Shown: one piece after another, positions 1 through 9,138 of the stretch
How positions within the stretch are numbered: the first letter of the stretch is position 1
How the letters are laid out: each line of letters opens with the position of its first letter
NCBI RefSeq assembly: GCF_007970465.1
Contig: NZ_CP042429.1
Span: 1,922,001 to 1,986,000 of the forward strand
Source of the DNA: Corynebacterium nuruki S6-4
GTDB lineage: Bacteria; Actinomycetota; Actinomycetes; Mycobacteriales; Mycobacteriaceae
Length of the DNA stretch: 64,000 bases
Reading direction: 5' to 3'
Made by a program: the position numbers and the translations under genes
The notes under the pieces: generated by a model
Told to the model about the DNA's origin: nothing
Seen by the model: only the letters and a program-made list of their open reading frames with translations
Databases searched by the model: none

Positions 1-1203
1 GAGGATCATCGGGGTGATCCCCGAGGCGTAGATGCCGGAGAACTGGTAGACGACCGACAGTCCGGTGTAGCGCACCTCGGTGGGGAACAGTTCGGCGAAG
101 AAGGTGCCCTGGGCGGAGTAGAACAGGCCGTGGACGAGGCCGAAGACGACGACCAGGCCGATCACCAGCCATACGACGGACGCCGTGTGGATCAGCGCGA
201 ACACCGGGATCACGGCCACCCCGTACAGGGCGATACCCACCCCGTAGATGAGCGCGGGACTGTACCGGTCGACGAGGATGCCGGCCAGCGGGATGACGAC
301 GGCCATCACCCCGGCGGCGACGGCGACGGCGAGGAGTACCTGTACCTGGTCCATCGCCAGGCTGGCGGTGGCGTAGGTGATGACGAACACGCCCCACGTG
401 TTGAAGGAGCTGCCCTCGCCCCAGCGGGCCAGGCAGCCGGCGAGGGTGTTCTTCCGCAGCTGCGGGTCGGTGAGCAGCAGGCGGACCGGGGCGCGACGGG
501 TGTTGAGGTGCCGCTGCGCGGCGACGAAGGCGGGGGTCTCGTCGACGGCGAGGCGCACCACCACCCCGACGATGACGAGGATGACCGAGATGCCGAAGGC
601 GATGCGCCAGCCGTAGGCGAGGAACCGGTCGTCGTCGAAGACGGCCTGCAGCAGGGCGAAGACGGCGGTCCCGAGACCCAGCCCGAGGGCGAGTCCGATC
701 TGGGGGACGGCGCCGAAGCGCCCTTTCTTCCCGTCGGGGGCGTGTTCGACGGCGAGCAGGACGGCGCCGGCCCATTCGCCGCCGAGGGCGAAGCCCTGCA
801 CGATGCGAAGCAGCAGGAGCAGCACCGGGGCGAGGACGCCCACCTGGTCGGCGGTGGGCAGTGCACCCATGAGTGTGGTGGCGACGCCCATGAGGGCCAT
901 GGTGAGCGCGAGGGTGCGGCGGCGTCCGATCCGGTCCCCGATGTGGCCGAAGACCAGCCCGCCGACCGGACGCATCACGAAGCCGACGGCGAAGGTGGCG
1001 AAGCTGAGCATGGTGCCGACGAAGGAACTGGCGTCCGGGAAGAACAGCCTGTTGAACACGACCGCGGCGGCGGTGGAGTACAGGAAGAAGTCGTACCACT
1101 CGACCGTCGTGCCGAGCAGGGACGCCGCGATCACCCGTCCGAGGTGGGGTTGTCCGGGTTGTCCGGGTTGTCCGGGTTGTCCGGCCGGTGTCTGCGCGGT
1201 CAT
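1..1203 (-). CDS. MHS-family MFS transporter (3' end outside window)
   Basis: Proton-coupled symporter of the metabolite:H+ symporter group of the major facilitator superfamily, an inner-membrane protein importing a small organic acid or osmolyte; the substrate cannot be told from sequence. About 401 codons are visible and the C-terminus lies beyond the window edge. The early TM segment with GTTVEWYDFFLY and the loop GHIGDRIGRRRTL are hallmarks of the MHS subfamily (ProP, ShiA, KgtP type), and RIVQGFALGGEWAGA is the matching TM4 region. The ATG is supported by an AAGGTG ribosome site 5 nt upstream. Four Gly-Gln-Pro tripeptides sit immediately after the start, encoded by an exact 9-bp tandem repeat. 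The divergence from known members is unknown. Confidence 0.85.
   Translation of the reverse strand, partial: MTAQTPAGQPGQPGQPGQPHLGRVIAASLLGTTVEWYDFFLYSTAAAVVFNRLFFPDASSFVGTMLSFATFAVGFVMRPVGGLVFGHIGDRIGRRRTLALTMALMGVATTLMGALPTADQVGVLAPVLLLLLRIVQGFALGGEWAGAVLLAVEHAPDGKKGRFGAVPQIGLALGLGLGTAVFALLQAVFDDDRFLAYGWRIAFGISVILVIVGVVVRLAVDETPAFVAAQRHLNTRRAPVRLLLTDPQLRKNTLAGCLARWGEGSSFNTWGVFVITYATASLAMDQVQVLLAVAVAAGVMAVVIPLAGILVDRYSPALIYGVGIALYGVAVIPVFALIHTASVVWLVIGLVVVFGLVHGLFYSAQGTFFAELFPTEVRYTGLSVVYQFSGIYASGITPMIL
1147..1182. repeat. 9-bp tandem repeat, four copies, inside the transporter N-terminus
   Basis: Four exact copies of gggttgtcc, read on the minus strand as Gly-Gln-Pro. The unit is three codons, so copy-number changes would keep the frame. 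Comparable three-codon repeats occur in several other genes of this window. Confidence 0.9.
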
Positions 1204-1306
1204 GGGCACACCTTGCCACCGCGGGCACCGCGGGGGCGTCCGATCGGTTCGCGGTGAGCGGAACCGGGGCGCGTCCGTGACGGGGGTCCGCAGTGGTCTG
1301 TGACGG

Positions 1307-2680
1307 TCAGCCGAGTTCGTGGCGGAGCAGGTCGCGCACGGTGGCGGTGCGGAACGGCTGGCCGGCGCGTTCCAGCACGTCCGGGCGGGTGTGCTGGTCG
1401 GCCAGTGCGAGTTCGTCGGCGCCGAGGGCGCCCAGCAGGATCCGTGGGCCGGCCGCCGGCACGGGGATCCGCAGCGGCACGCGGACGCGCTGCAGGTCGG
1501 CGAGGGTCGCGGCGAACTCCGCTTCAGTGATGTCCTCCGGGGCGACGGCGTTGACCGGTCCGGACAGGGTCGGGTCGACGGCGGCCCGGTGGTAGATGTC
1601 GGTGAGGTCGTCGATGCCGATCCAGGGGAAGTGCTGTGTTCCTGCGCCGAGGCGTCCGCCGCCGGCACGGGAAGACGCCGCCAGCAGGGTGAGCAGCGGC
1701 GATCCACCCGCCAGGACGAGCCCGGTGCGGATGTTCACGACGCGCAGGCCGGCCCGGCGGGCGGGGTCGCAGTCGGCCTCCCAGTCTCTGACAACGTCGG
1801 CGAGGAAACCGTCGCCGCGTGGGGCGTCCTCCCCCACCGGTTCCGGACGCCGCGCCCCGTAGAAGCCGACGGCGGAGGCGCTGACGAAGGTCGTCACGCC
1901 GGAGGTGGCGGCGAGCTCGGCGAGCCGGCGGGTGGGGCCGACCCGTGAGTCGCGGACGGCGGCGCGGTGGGTGTCGGTGAAGCGGCCGAAGATCGGGGCA
2001 CCGGCGAGGTGGATGACGGTATCGACCCCGGTCAGCAGGTCGGGGGCGGGGGCGGCGGGGTTCCAGCGGCGGCCGCCGGGGACCTCGTGGCGCGACAGCG
2101 GGATGACGGTGTGGCCGGCGGTGCGCAGCAGGGCGACGAGGCGGGTGCCGACGAGCCCGGTGGGTCCGGTGACGGCGATGGTGCGCGCGGGTGTGTCGAG
2201 GTGCCGCAGGTCGGCGAGGTGGGTGAGGTCGGCGGTGAGCTGCCGGCCCCGGTAGCCGATGATGCGACGGAGCAGGGCGGCGGGGACGCGCGCGGTGATC
2301 CGGTCGGTGACGGTGGTGGTGGCGGTGCCGGTGGCGGTACCGTCGGCCTCCCCGTCGGCGGGGGCGATGAGGTGCTCGTGGCGCCAGCCGGTGAGGTTCG
2401 CCGGCGGGTTGACGCACACGTCGGTGAACCGGTGCCCGGCCCGGAAGCCGGCGGGGTCGTGCCGGGCGGTCCAGTGCAGGCCGCCGGGGAGGCGGAAGGT
2501 GGTGGTGCCGTCGCGCAGGTTGTCCGCCTCCCCGGTGACCTGCATGTGTGCGGCGCCGGGGGTCAGGCGGACGACGGCGCCGGGCCGGGTGTGCCAGTCC
2601 CAGACGTCGGCGGCCGGGTACGCGACGGTGGTGTGGAATTCTTGGGTACGGGGCGTGGTGAGGCCGGTGGCGGGGCTCAT
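1307..2680 (-). CDS. TIGR01777-type epimerase with N-terminal SRPBCC domain
   Basis: 457-aa two-domain cytoplasmic protein. The first about 150 residues (starting MSPATGLTTPRTQEF) look like an SRPBCC/START-like ligand-binding domain. The rest is an NAD(P)-dependent extended SDR of the TIGR01777 (YfcH-like) family, with the dinucleotide motif AVTGPTGLVGTRLVALL and the family sequences IHLAGAPIFGRFT and FVSASAVGFYG. The exact reaction of this family is not established. The ATG was preferred over an in-frame GTG/ATG region further upstream because the SRPBCC domain begins right after it. The same domain fusion is common in corynebacteria and mycobacteria. It is transcribed away from the small gene that follows. 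Confidence 0.85.
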   Translation of the reverse strand: MSPATGLTTPRTQEFHTTVAYPAADVWDWHTRPGAVVRLTPGAAHMQVTGEADNLRDGTTTFRLPGGLHWTARHDPAGFRAGHRFTDVCVNPPANLTGWRHEHLIAPADGEADGTATGTATTTVTDRITARVPAALLRRIIGYRGRQLTADLTHLADLRHLDTPARTIAVTGPTGLVGTRLVALLRTAGHTVIPLSRHEVPGGRRWNPAAPAPDLLTGVDTVIHLAGAPIFGRFTDTHRAAVRDSRVGPTRRLAELAATSGVTTFVSASAVGFYGARRPEPVGEDAPRGDGFLADVVRDWEADCDPARRAGLRVVNIRTGLVLAGGSPLLTLLAASSRAGGGRLGAGTQHFPWIGIDDLTDIYHRAAVDPTLSGPVNAVAPEDITEAEFAATLADLQRVRVPLRIPVPAAGPRILLGALGADELALADQHTRPDVLERAGQPFRTATVRDLLRHELG

Positions 2681-2871
2681 AGCGGCCGAGGGTACGCGTC
2701 GGAGAACACCCCTCTCCTGCACCCCCGTTCTTTCGCATGGTGAAAGTGTTTCCATTCTGCGGGACACCGGCCCCGTAGCTGTGCCAACATGTACGCAGGC
2801 TAACCTTTGACATGTATCCCCTGGCTTCACACGTGAAGGCGGGGGCGGAACGGAAAGGATGACAGGACGCC

Positions 2872-3066
2872 GTGCACACCATCACCGAAGAAGACCGCAC
2901 CCACCACATCAACGCCGCCGTCGAGGCCCTCCGGGCCCGGATGACGAAGCGCTTCATCGACCTCGACGAGGCCTTCGCCCAGCTGGGCAAAGACCTGGCA
3001 TGGCAGACCGAGCAGGCGTCCTGGGCACTGCGCCGGGCGCGGCGTCAGCTGCAGGGCGCAAGGTAG
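2872..3066 (+). CDS. small hypothetical protein, 64 aa
   Basis: Charged, probably all-helical cytoplasmic protein with no signal peptide or membrane segment. The GTG start is preceded by GGAAAGGATGA, a plausible but distant ribosome site. The central region (ALRARMTKRFIDLDEAF) and the C-terminal part (TEQASWALRRARRQL) read like amphipathic helices. I do not recognise a family. It is convergent with the FAD/Fe-S dehydrogenase, whose stop codon lies 15 bp away. The coding call rests on start context, amino-acid composition and the gap it fills. Confidence 0.55.
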   Translation: MHTITEEDRTHHINAAVEALRARMTKRFIDLDEAFAQLGKDLAWQTEQASWALRRARRQLQGAR

Positions 3067-3081
3067 GGGTCACGGCAGGGG

Positions 3082-6000
3082 TCACACCCCGGCGCAGTAC
3101 CCCTGCCCGGCGAGGATGTCCCGGACGACTTCGGCGATGTGCTTCGCGGTCCTTCCGGTGCCCTGACTGATCTGGGTGCGGCAGGAGAAACCGTCGGCGA
3201 TGACCTCGCCGGTCGCCTCGCGGACCTTCGGGAACAGTTCCCGCTCGCCGAGCGCGAGGGACATCTCCGCGTGCCCCTTCTCGAAGCCCCAGTTGCCGGC
3301 GAGGCCGCAGCAGCCGGTCTCGATCCGCGACTCGTGGACGCCGAGTGCGGCGAGCACATCCGCCGAATCCTGCGGGTCGCCGAGCGACCGCTCGTGGCAG
3401 TGGATCTGGGTCAGGGCGGTGGTGTCCCCCGGGACCAAGGTGCCGGCATCCACCAGTTCGCGGATGACCGGGGCGACGAGGGCGGAGAAGGAGCGGGTCG
3501 CCGCGGCGAGCCTGGCGATGTCGGCACCGTCGGACAGCTCGGCCGCCTCGTCGGTGAGCATCACCGTGCAGGAGGGTTCCAGTCCGACGACCGGCAGACC
3601 GCGGTCGAGGTAGGGCCGCATCACCCGGGCAGTGTGGGCGAGGACCTTCTGTGTCATCGCCAGTTGCCCGGTCGAGTGCCAGGTCAGACCGCAGCAGACG
3701 AAACCGTCGGGGATCTCGACGGTGAAGCCGAGCGCTTCGAGGACCTCGACGGCCGCGCGGGCGGGGCCGGTGCCGAGGGAGGAGTTGAACGAATCCGGCC
3801 AGAGCACGACGGTGCCGCGGTCCGGCGCCTGTGCCGTCTGTACCGTCTGTACCGTCTGTGCTGATCGCGACGAGGCCCTGCGTTTCCCGAACCAGCTCTG
3901 CAGCGACTGGTGCGCGAAGTTGATCAGCGGCCGGGAGGTGTCCAGGCCACCGACCTTCGCCAGGGCGGTGGAGATTCCCGGGGTGTGCATGGCGGCGTCC
4001 ACCAGGCGGGGCAGCAGCGGAATCCTGTGGGCCACGTGTCCGAGCAGCGGCAGCCAACCCATCATGTAGTGGGCGGCCGGGCGGATCCGGCCCTTGTAGT
4101 GCTCGTTGAGGAATTCGGCCTTGTAGGTCGCCATGTCGACGTTGACGGGGCATTCCGAGGCGCAGGCCTTGCAGGACAGGCACAGGTCGAGGGCTTCCTC
4201 GACCTCGCTGGAGCGGTAGCCGTCGACGATCGAGTCGCCGCGGAACATCTCCGACAGGATCCGCGACCGGCCGCGGGTGGAGTGGATCTCGTCCCCGGTG
4301 ATCTGGAACGAGGGGCACATCGCCCCCTCGTCGCTGCGGCAGGCGGACACGCCCACACACCGGTTGACCGCGTTGACGAAGTCGCCCTTGTCCCGGCTGA
4401 ATCTGTGGACCGGGGTGATCTCGAATTTCCGCTGCTGCGGGTCCATGCGCAGCCCGTCGGTGACCTCGTCCGGCCAGACGAGGACGCCGGGGTTGAAGAC
4501 CCGGTCCGGGTCGAAGATCAGCTTGAACTGCTCGAACAGCCGCAGCATCTCCGGGGAGTACATCTCGGTCAGCAGGCTGGAGCGGGCCCGGCCGTCGCCG
4601 TGTTCGCCGGAGAGACTGCCGTCGTAGGAGGTGACCAGCGCCGCGGCCTCCTGCATGAAGCCGCGGAAGGCGGCGACGCCGGCGGTGCTCTGGAAGTCGA
4701 AGCTGATCCGCAGGTGCACGCAGCCCTCACCGAAGTGGCCGAAGGGGATCCCGCGCAGGTCGTAGCGGTCCATCAGGGCGTAGAGGTCACGGAGATAGTC
4801 CGCCAGGTGCTGCGGCGGGACGGCGGAATCCTCCCAGTTCGGCCAGGCCTCACCGCCGTCGGGCAGACGGGTGACCGTGCCGGCGGAGGATTCCCGGATC
4901 TTCCACAGGTCACGCATCTCGGCAGCATCCGTCACCACGACGTGGTCGATGGTGGTCACCGTGCCGGCGACGCGTTCGGCGGCGGCGCGGGCCTCATCGA
5001 GTGTGTCTCCGGTGGTCTCGCAGTAGAGCCAGCCGCCGGCGGTGATGCCCTTCCGGATGCCCGGAAGGTTGGCGCCGGCGTTGCCCTGTCCCTGTTTGCT
5101 CCGCAGGGCCTCGAGCAGGTCGCCGCCCATGCCCTCGATCGTGGCGACGCCGGGCAGCCGCAGTGCGTAGGCGGCGGCCGCCGCATCGTAGACGGTCTCG
5201 AACGCGAGGACGCCGAGGGCTTTCTGGGCCGGCACCGGGACGAGCTTGACCGTCATCCGGGTGATGATGCCGATGGTCCCCTCGGATCCGGCGACGGCCT
5301 TCGCCATGTCGTGACCGAGGTAGTGCAGGCCGTAGCCGGAGACCTGGCGGGGGAACCGCCCGAGCTCCCGGTTGATGCGGTCGGCGTTCCCGTCGTAGAG
5401 CTCCCGCAGGGCACGGTCGATCGTGGGATCGTCGCAGCCGTCGGCGGTGACGGTCACCTCGCGGCCGTCGGCGAGCATGAGGGTGACATCGACGAGGTTC
5501 TGGGCGGCGGTGCCGTAGGCGACGGAGTGCGAACCGCAGGCGTTGTTGGCCACCATGCCGCCGATGGTGCAGCGGGAGTGTGTGGAGGGGTCCGGGCCGT
5601 AGGTGAGGTGGTACGGCGCGGCGGCGGCCCGCAGGTCGTCGCAGATCACGCCGGGTTCCACGACCGCCTCCCCGCGGTCCGGGTCGAGGGAGAGGATCCG
5701 GTTGAAGTGGGTTGAGGTGTCAATGACCAGACCGTTGCCGATGGCGTTGCCGGCGACGGAGGAGCCGCCGCCGCGGCCGACGATCGACCAGCCGCGTTCG
5801 CGGGCGGAGGCCAGAGCTTCCCGGACTTCGTCGACCGTCGCCGGTTCCACCACGCCGCGCGGGACACGTCGGAAGATGCCCGCATCCGAACTGTAGGCGG
5901 CCCGGGTGGTCATGTCCGTCCGGATGCCGGCCCGAGACTGCCGGGCGTAGGCCCCCGGGGCGAGTCGCGGATGACCGGTGGGGTGGACGGGAGCAGACAT
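3082..6000 (-). CDS. FAD- and 4Fe-4S-containing 2-hydroxyacid dehydrogenase (YdiJ/Dld-like)
   Basis: 972-aa respiratory-type dehydrogenase that oxidises a D-2-hydroxyacid and passes electrons through Fe-S clusters. Members of this architecture act on D-lactate or D-2-hydroxyglutarate; which one applies here is open. Order of domains: FAD-binding PCMH module (GWSIVGRGGGSSVAGNAIG near residue 60), FAD-oxidase C-terminal domain (FGHFGEGCVHLRIS and SGEHGDGRARSSL), two ferredoxin-like cysteine clusters (NRCVGVSACRSDEGAMCPS and CLSCKACASECPV), then two CCG domains (GFVCCGLTWHSTGQL and TGCCGLAGNWGFEKGH). All motifs are intact. The ATG has an AAAGG ribosome site; longer readings have no start support. 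A Val-Gln-Thr tripeptide repeated in tandem sits between the Fe-S region and the CCG domains, encoded by a 9-bp DNA repeat. Confidence 0.88.
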   Translation of the reverse strand: MSAPVHPTGHPRLAPGAYARQSRAGIRTDMTTRAAYSSDAGIFRRVPRGVVEPATVDEVREALASARERGWSIVGRGGGSSVAGNAIGNGLVIDTSTHFNRILSLDPDRGEAVVEPGVICDDLRAAAAPYHLTYGPDPSTHSRCTIGGMVANNACGSHSVAYGTAAQNLVDVTLMLADGREVTVTADGCDDPTIDRALRELYDGNADRINRELGRFPRQVSGYGLHYLGHDMAKAVAGSEGTIGIITRMTVKLVPVPAQKALGVLAFETVYDAAAAAYALRLPGVATIEGMGGDLLEALRSKQGQGNAGANLPGIRKGITAGGWLYCETTGDTLDEARAAAERVAGTVTTIDHVVVTDAAEMRDLWKIRESSAGTVTRLPDGGEAWPNWEDSAVPPQHLADYLRDLYALMDRYDLRGIPFGHFGEGCVHLRISFDFQSTAGVAAFRGFMQEAAALVTSYDGSLSGEHGDGRARSSLLTEMYSPEMLRLFEQFKLIFDPDRVFNPGVLVWPDEVTDGLRMDPQQRKFEITPVHRFSRDKGDFVNAVNRCVGVSACRSDEGAMCPSFQITGDEIHSTRGRSRILSEMFRGDSIVDGYRSSEVEEALDLCLSCKACASECPVNVDMATYKAEFLNEHYKGRIRPAAHYMMGWLPLLGHVAHRIPLLPRLVDAAMHTPGISTALAKVGGLDTSRPLINFAHQSLQSWFGKRRASSRSAQTVQTVQTAQAPDRGTVVLWPDSFNSSLGTGPARAAVEVLEALGFTVEIPDGFVCCGLTWHSTGQLAMTQKVLAHTARVMRPYLDRGLPVVGLEPSCTVMLTDEAAELSDGADIARLAAATRSFSALVAPVIRELVDAGTLVPGDTTALTQIHCHERSLGDPQDSADVLAALGVHESRIETGCCGLAGNWGFEKGHAEMSLALGERELFPKVREATGEVIADGFSCRTQISQGTGRTAKHIAEVVRDILAGQGYCAGV
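3834..3860. repeat. 9-bp tandem repeat, three copies, inside the dehydrogenase
   Basis: Three copies of ccgtctgt(a/g) encode Val-Gln-Thr on the minus strand, in the linker before the CCG domains. A related stretch with the same core, cgtctg, lies in the L,D-transpeptidase gene near 46.9 kb. Confidence 0.85.
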
Positions 6001-6339
6001 CGGGGACCTTTCTGCTGGTGGTGTGGCAGATGCTACGCCCGGGGGCGGAGACCTGACGGAGGGCGTCGGCAGCCACCGGGGATACAGCCCGGACCTGACC
6101 TGAGGAGTCTGGCGGAACGGACCACGCTCGTGCCACAGGAGCACCGTACCGACCCATTTCGGGGGGTAATGAAACTTCCCCCCGTTCCCCGCATATCCAC
6201 CATAAACATGCAGTTCAAAGGCAGTTCCAGAGCCCCTCCCCCACATTTTTTTCGAACGCTCGTATGGTTGCTTCTTACGCTGTCCTTCCCCTCCCCTAGT
6301 GTTTCCCGATGTAACCACACCCCACACCGAGGAGACGAC
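6001..6339. promoter_or_regulatory. divergent intergenic region between the dehydrogenase and the defence operon
   Basis: 340 bp without a credible gene. On the minus strand TAGCAT (6030-6035) fits a -10 box for the dehydrogenase, about 30 nt before its ATG. The half next to the defence operon is visibly richer in A/T, with homopolymer runs (an A/T-rich stretch around 6197-6260 including seven T in a row) and a small hairpin of six G and six C (6161-6166 / 6178-6183). TAGTGT (6297-6302) or TACGCT (6276-6281) are candidate -10 boxes for the operon; neither has a good -35. The change in base composition here is a likely left edge of the island. Confidence 0.4.
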
Positions 6340-9138
6340 ATGGATCTCGACCTCACTCCTGAAGAAAAGGCCGAGTGGCTGGAGGAAGCCGCCGACGCAA
6401 TCCGCGGCCGGATGAAGCTCCACGGCGCCACACCGACCGAGGCCGCCGCACAGCTTTCAACGCAGAGGAGCTGGCGCAGCCCGGATGCAGCACAGATCCT
6501 GCAGGAGTCCCTGACCGAGATCCTCGACTTCATCAACGTCATCCGCAAACCGACCGACTGGCCCATCCTGGTCGATGACAGCACACGGACCGTTGACAAC
6601 GGCTGGTACGAAGGTCCTGATCTTGACCATGACCGCTTCTGGCCGCCGGTGCGCACCTCCATTGCCGAGGATCTCGGCGAAGGCGCCCTGGAAAAAATCG
6701 ACGAGTCCAGCAACAAGATCATCGCCAGCGCGGGCATGCCCGCCATCCAGGACCTGAGGACCCGCGGACTCGTCGTCGGCTTCGTACAGAGCGGTAAGAC
6801 AACGAACTTCCTGTCCGTCATCGCGAAGGCCGCCGATGAGGGTTACCGGCTCATTGTCGTTCTCGCGGGAATGACGAACAGTCTCCGGGAACAGACCCAG
6901 GCTCGCCTCGAGCAGAGCCTGACCGCGTACACCCAGAAGGACTGGACCGTCCACACGCAGATGGGGGAGGACTTCCGGCCGAACAACAACGGCTACAAGC
7001 TGACCAACGACAATGAGCGACAGCTTGTCGTCATCAAGAAGAACGGCTCCCGGCTCAAGAAACTCAACAGGTGGCTCGACGACATCACCCGGAAGGAAGG
7101 GAAACTCACCGCACCGATTCTGGTGATCGACGATGAGGCGGACCAGGCGAGTGTCAACGTGATGACCTCCGCCAAAGAGAAGAACCGGCGCAGCGCCATC
7201 AATGCCCAGATCAGCAATCTCCTCAACCGTCCGCGGACCTCCTACATCGCCTACACCGCGACCCCGTTCGCCAACATCCTCATCGATCCGAACGACGAGT
7301 CCGACCTCTACCCGGAGAACTTCATCACCGTTCTTCCCCGCCCGGACGGCTACTTCGGAGCCGCCCAGCTGTTCGGACGGGACCCGGTCATCGGCGAAAC
7401 GGTTGACGACGTCGACGACCGGACCGTCGCGGCCATCCGCGACATCCTTCCGTCGGATGTCGATGCCGTGCGCCCGCCGAGCAGAGGAATCGAGTCATGG
7501 AGTCCGACGCTCCCCGACTCCCTGCGCGACGCGGTCCGTTGGTTCCTTCTCGCGACAGCGACCCGGTGGGTCCGCGGCCAGCGTGACAGGCACTCCTCGA
7601 TGCTCGTCCACAGTTCCCCGCGAATCCAGGCCCACGAGCAGCTCGCTGCCGTGGTCGAGGAAGCGGTCAACGACTTCTCCAGGGCCATGAATGATCCGGC
7701 GTTCCGGGATGAGCTTGAGGAGTTCTGGGACACGGAGACGGCCATCCAGCCGCAGAACCCGGACTACGCGCCGCCCGTAACCTTCGATCAGGTGTGGGAG
7801 GTCCTCCACGAGGTGCTCGACGAGGTGAAGTTCGTCGTCGACAACGGGCAGTCCGACCAGCGCCTGGATTACAGCAACGGGACACAGACCGTGATCGCGG
7901 TCGGCGGCAACACTCTCTCCCGTGGCCTCACGCTCGAAGGTCTCGTCTGCAGCTACTTCGCCCGGGTCTCACGTACCTACGACACTCTCCTGCAGATGGG
8001 ACGCTGGTTCGGTTTCCGGAAGGGATACGAGGACCTGGTCCGCATCTGGATGACACCGCAGCTCTCCGAGTGGTTCAAGGATCTGGCGACCGTTGAAGAG
8101 GATCTCCGGCGCGATATCGGGCGTTATGCAGAGGAAGACCTCACTCCGGCCCAGTTCCGGGCGAAGATCCGTCTGCACCCCGCCATGCAGGTCACCAGTG
8201 CCGCGAAGATGCGCAACCACAAGAAGGCCTCGATGAGCTTCGCCGGGTCCCGGGCACAGACCATCGTCTTCCACGAGAAGGACGCCGATTTCCTCGGGCA
8301 CAACATCAAGGTCACGAAGGACTTCCTCAGCGGCCTTCGGAAGGCCGGCAAGCGCAGCTGGACCAGGAGCTCCAACGGCTCGACCGTTTTCGCGGGACTT
8401 TCCAACCAGGAGGTCCTGAACTTCCTCGAGGACTACCGATTCGTCGAAGATGTCGAGGACACGCCGCAGGGCAACAAGTGGGATCTCCTGTCCGAGTACA
8501 TCAGGAAGGAAGCGGAGAACGGCGGTCTCCGTTCCTGGAATGTATCGGTCATCGGCCAGAAAGAGGACGTACGGGGAACCCTCGACCTCGGTCTTGCAGA
8601 AGCTGTCAACCTGGTCAAACGAACAAGGGTCAGTTCCTCCACCGTCGGCCGGGCGAGCATCAACACCCTTGTGGGGCCGAAAGACCGTATCAACGACCTC
8701 CCGTTCACTGATGCAGATCAGTGGTCGGCGCTCGACGAGGAACTGAAACAGGTCGGAAAGAGCTCGACTGACGCCGTGCTGATCAAGAAGCACGCCAAGT
8801 ATGCCGGAGAGGGCGTCGGCCACCTGACGATCTACGCCATCGACAAAGACTCGGCACCGACCCGACCGCTCAGCACAGAGGAAGCCGCCAAGGTGAAGGA
8901 CACCGGCCGGATACGCCGCGCCCTCGCGGCCGAAGACCATGTCATCGCCCTCGGAGTGTTCCTGCCTGAGTCCGACAGCGAGTCCACCGTGGAATACATC
9001 TGCGGCATCGACAGCACCGCCCCCGGTATTTCCCAGGATGAGCTTGAGGAAGCCCAGGCCGACCAGGAGCAGTTCGAGACCACTGTGGACAGGGAAGAAG
9101 ACGCCGACCGCCAGGAGGATGTCAACAATGAAGATTAA
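6340..9138 (+). CDS. Z1-domain SF2 ATPase/helicase-like restriction protein
   Basis: 932-aa ATP-dependent motor, inferred to be the translocating or remodelling subunit of a restriction system. Visible SF2 motifs: Walker A GFVQSGKTT near residue 147, Walker B VIDDEAD near 264, motif III YTATPF near 305 and motif VI LLQMGRWFGFRKGYEDL near 552. The segment from about 390 to 620, including GGNTLSRGLTLEGL, matches the Z1 domain (PF10593). Z1 is known from MORC-linked restriction neighbourhoods and from the helicase subunit of the ATP-dependent enzyme CglI of C. glutamicum. The N-terminus begins MDLDLTPEEKAEWLEEAAD with GAGGAG 5 nt upstream of the ATG; longer readings run through the intergenic region and were discarded. 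The stop overlaps the next gene by 11 bp, so the two are co-translated. The C-terminus is acidic. Confidence 0.88.
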   Translation: MDLDLTPEEKAEWLEEAADAIRGRMKLHGATPTEAAAQLSTQRSWRSPDAAQILQESLTEILDFINVIRKPTDWPILVDDSTRTVDNGWYEGPDLDHDRFWPPVRTSIAEDLGEGALEKIDESSNKIIASAGMPAIQDLRTRGLVVGFVQSGKTTNFLSVIAKAADEGYRLIVVLAGMTNSLREQTQARLEQSLTAYTQKDWTVHTQMGEDFRPNNNGYKLTNDNERQLVVIKKNGSRLKKLNRWLDDITRKEGKLTAPILVIDDEADQASVNVMTSAKEKNRRSAINAQISNLLNRPRTSYIAYTATPFANILIDPNDESDLYPENFITVLPRPDGYFGAAQLFGRDPVIGETVDDVDDRTVAAIRDILPSDVDAVRPPSRGIESWSPTLPDSLRDAVRWFLLATATRWVRGQRDRHSSMLVHSSPRIQAHEQLAAVVEEAVNDFSRAMNDPAFRDELEEFWDTETAIQPQNPDYAPPVTFDQVWEVLHEVLDEVKFVVDNGQSDQRLDYSNGTQTVIAVGGNTLSRGLTLEGLVCSYFARVSRTYDTLLQMGRWFGFRKGYEDLVRIWMTPQLSEWFKDLATVEEDLRRDIGRYAEEDLTPAQFRAKIRLHPAMQVTSAAKMRNHKKASMSFAGSRAQTIVFHEKDADFLGHNIKVTKDFLSGLRKAGKRSWTRSSNGSTVFAGLSNQEVLNFLEDYRFVEDVEDTPQGNKWDLLSEYIRKEAENGGLRSWNVSVIGQKEDVRGTLDLGLAEAVNLVKRTRVSSSTVGRASINTLVGPKDRINDLPFTDADQWSALDEELKQVGKSSTDAVLIKKHAKYAGEGVGHLTIYAIDKDSAPTRPLSTEEAAKVKDTGRIRRALAAEDHVIALGVFLPESDSESTVEYICGIDSTAPGISQDELEEAQADQEQFETTVDREEDADRQEDVNNED

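Noticed and set aside
1147-1182. Phase variation by the 9-bp repeat
   Set aside because: A change of one unit keeps the reading frame, so on/off switching is not expected; only length variation is.
2791-2815. Sequence aggctaacct resembling a DtxR iron-box half-site
   Set aside because: Only one half fits the 19-bp consensus; the other half has about 3 of 9 matches.
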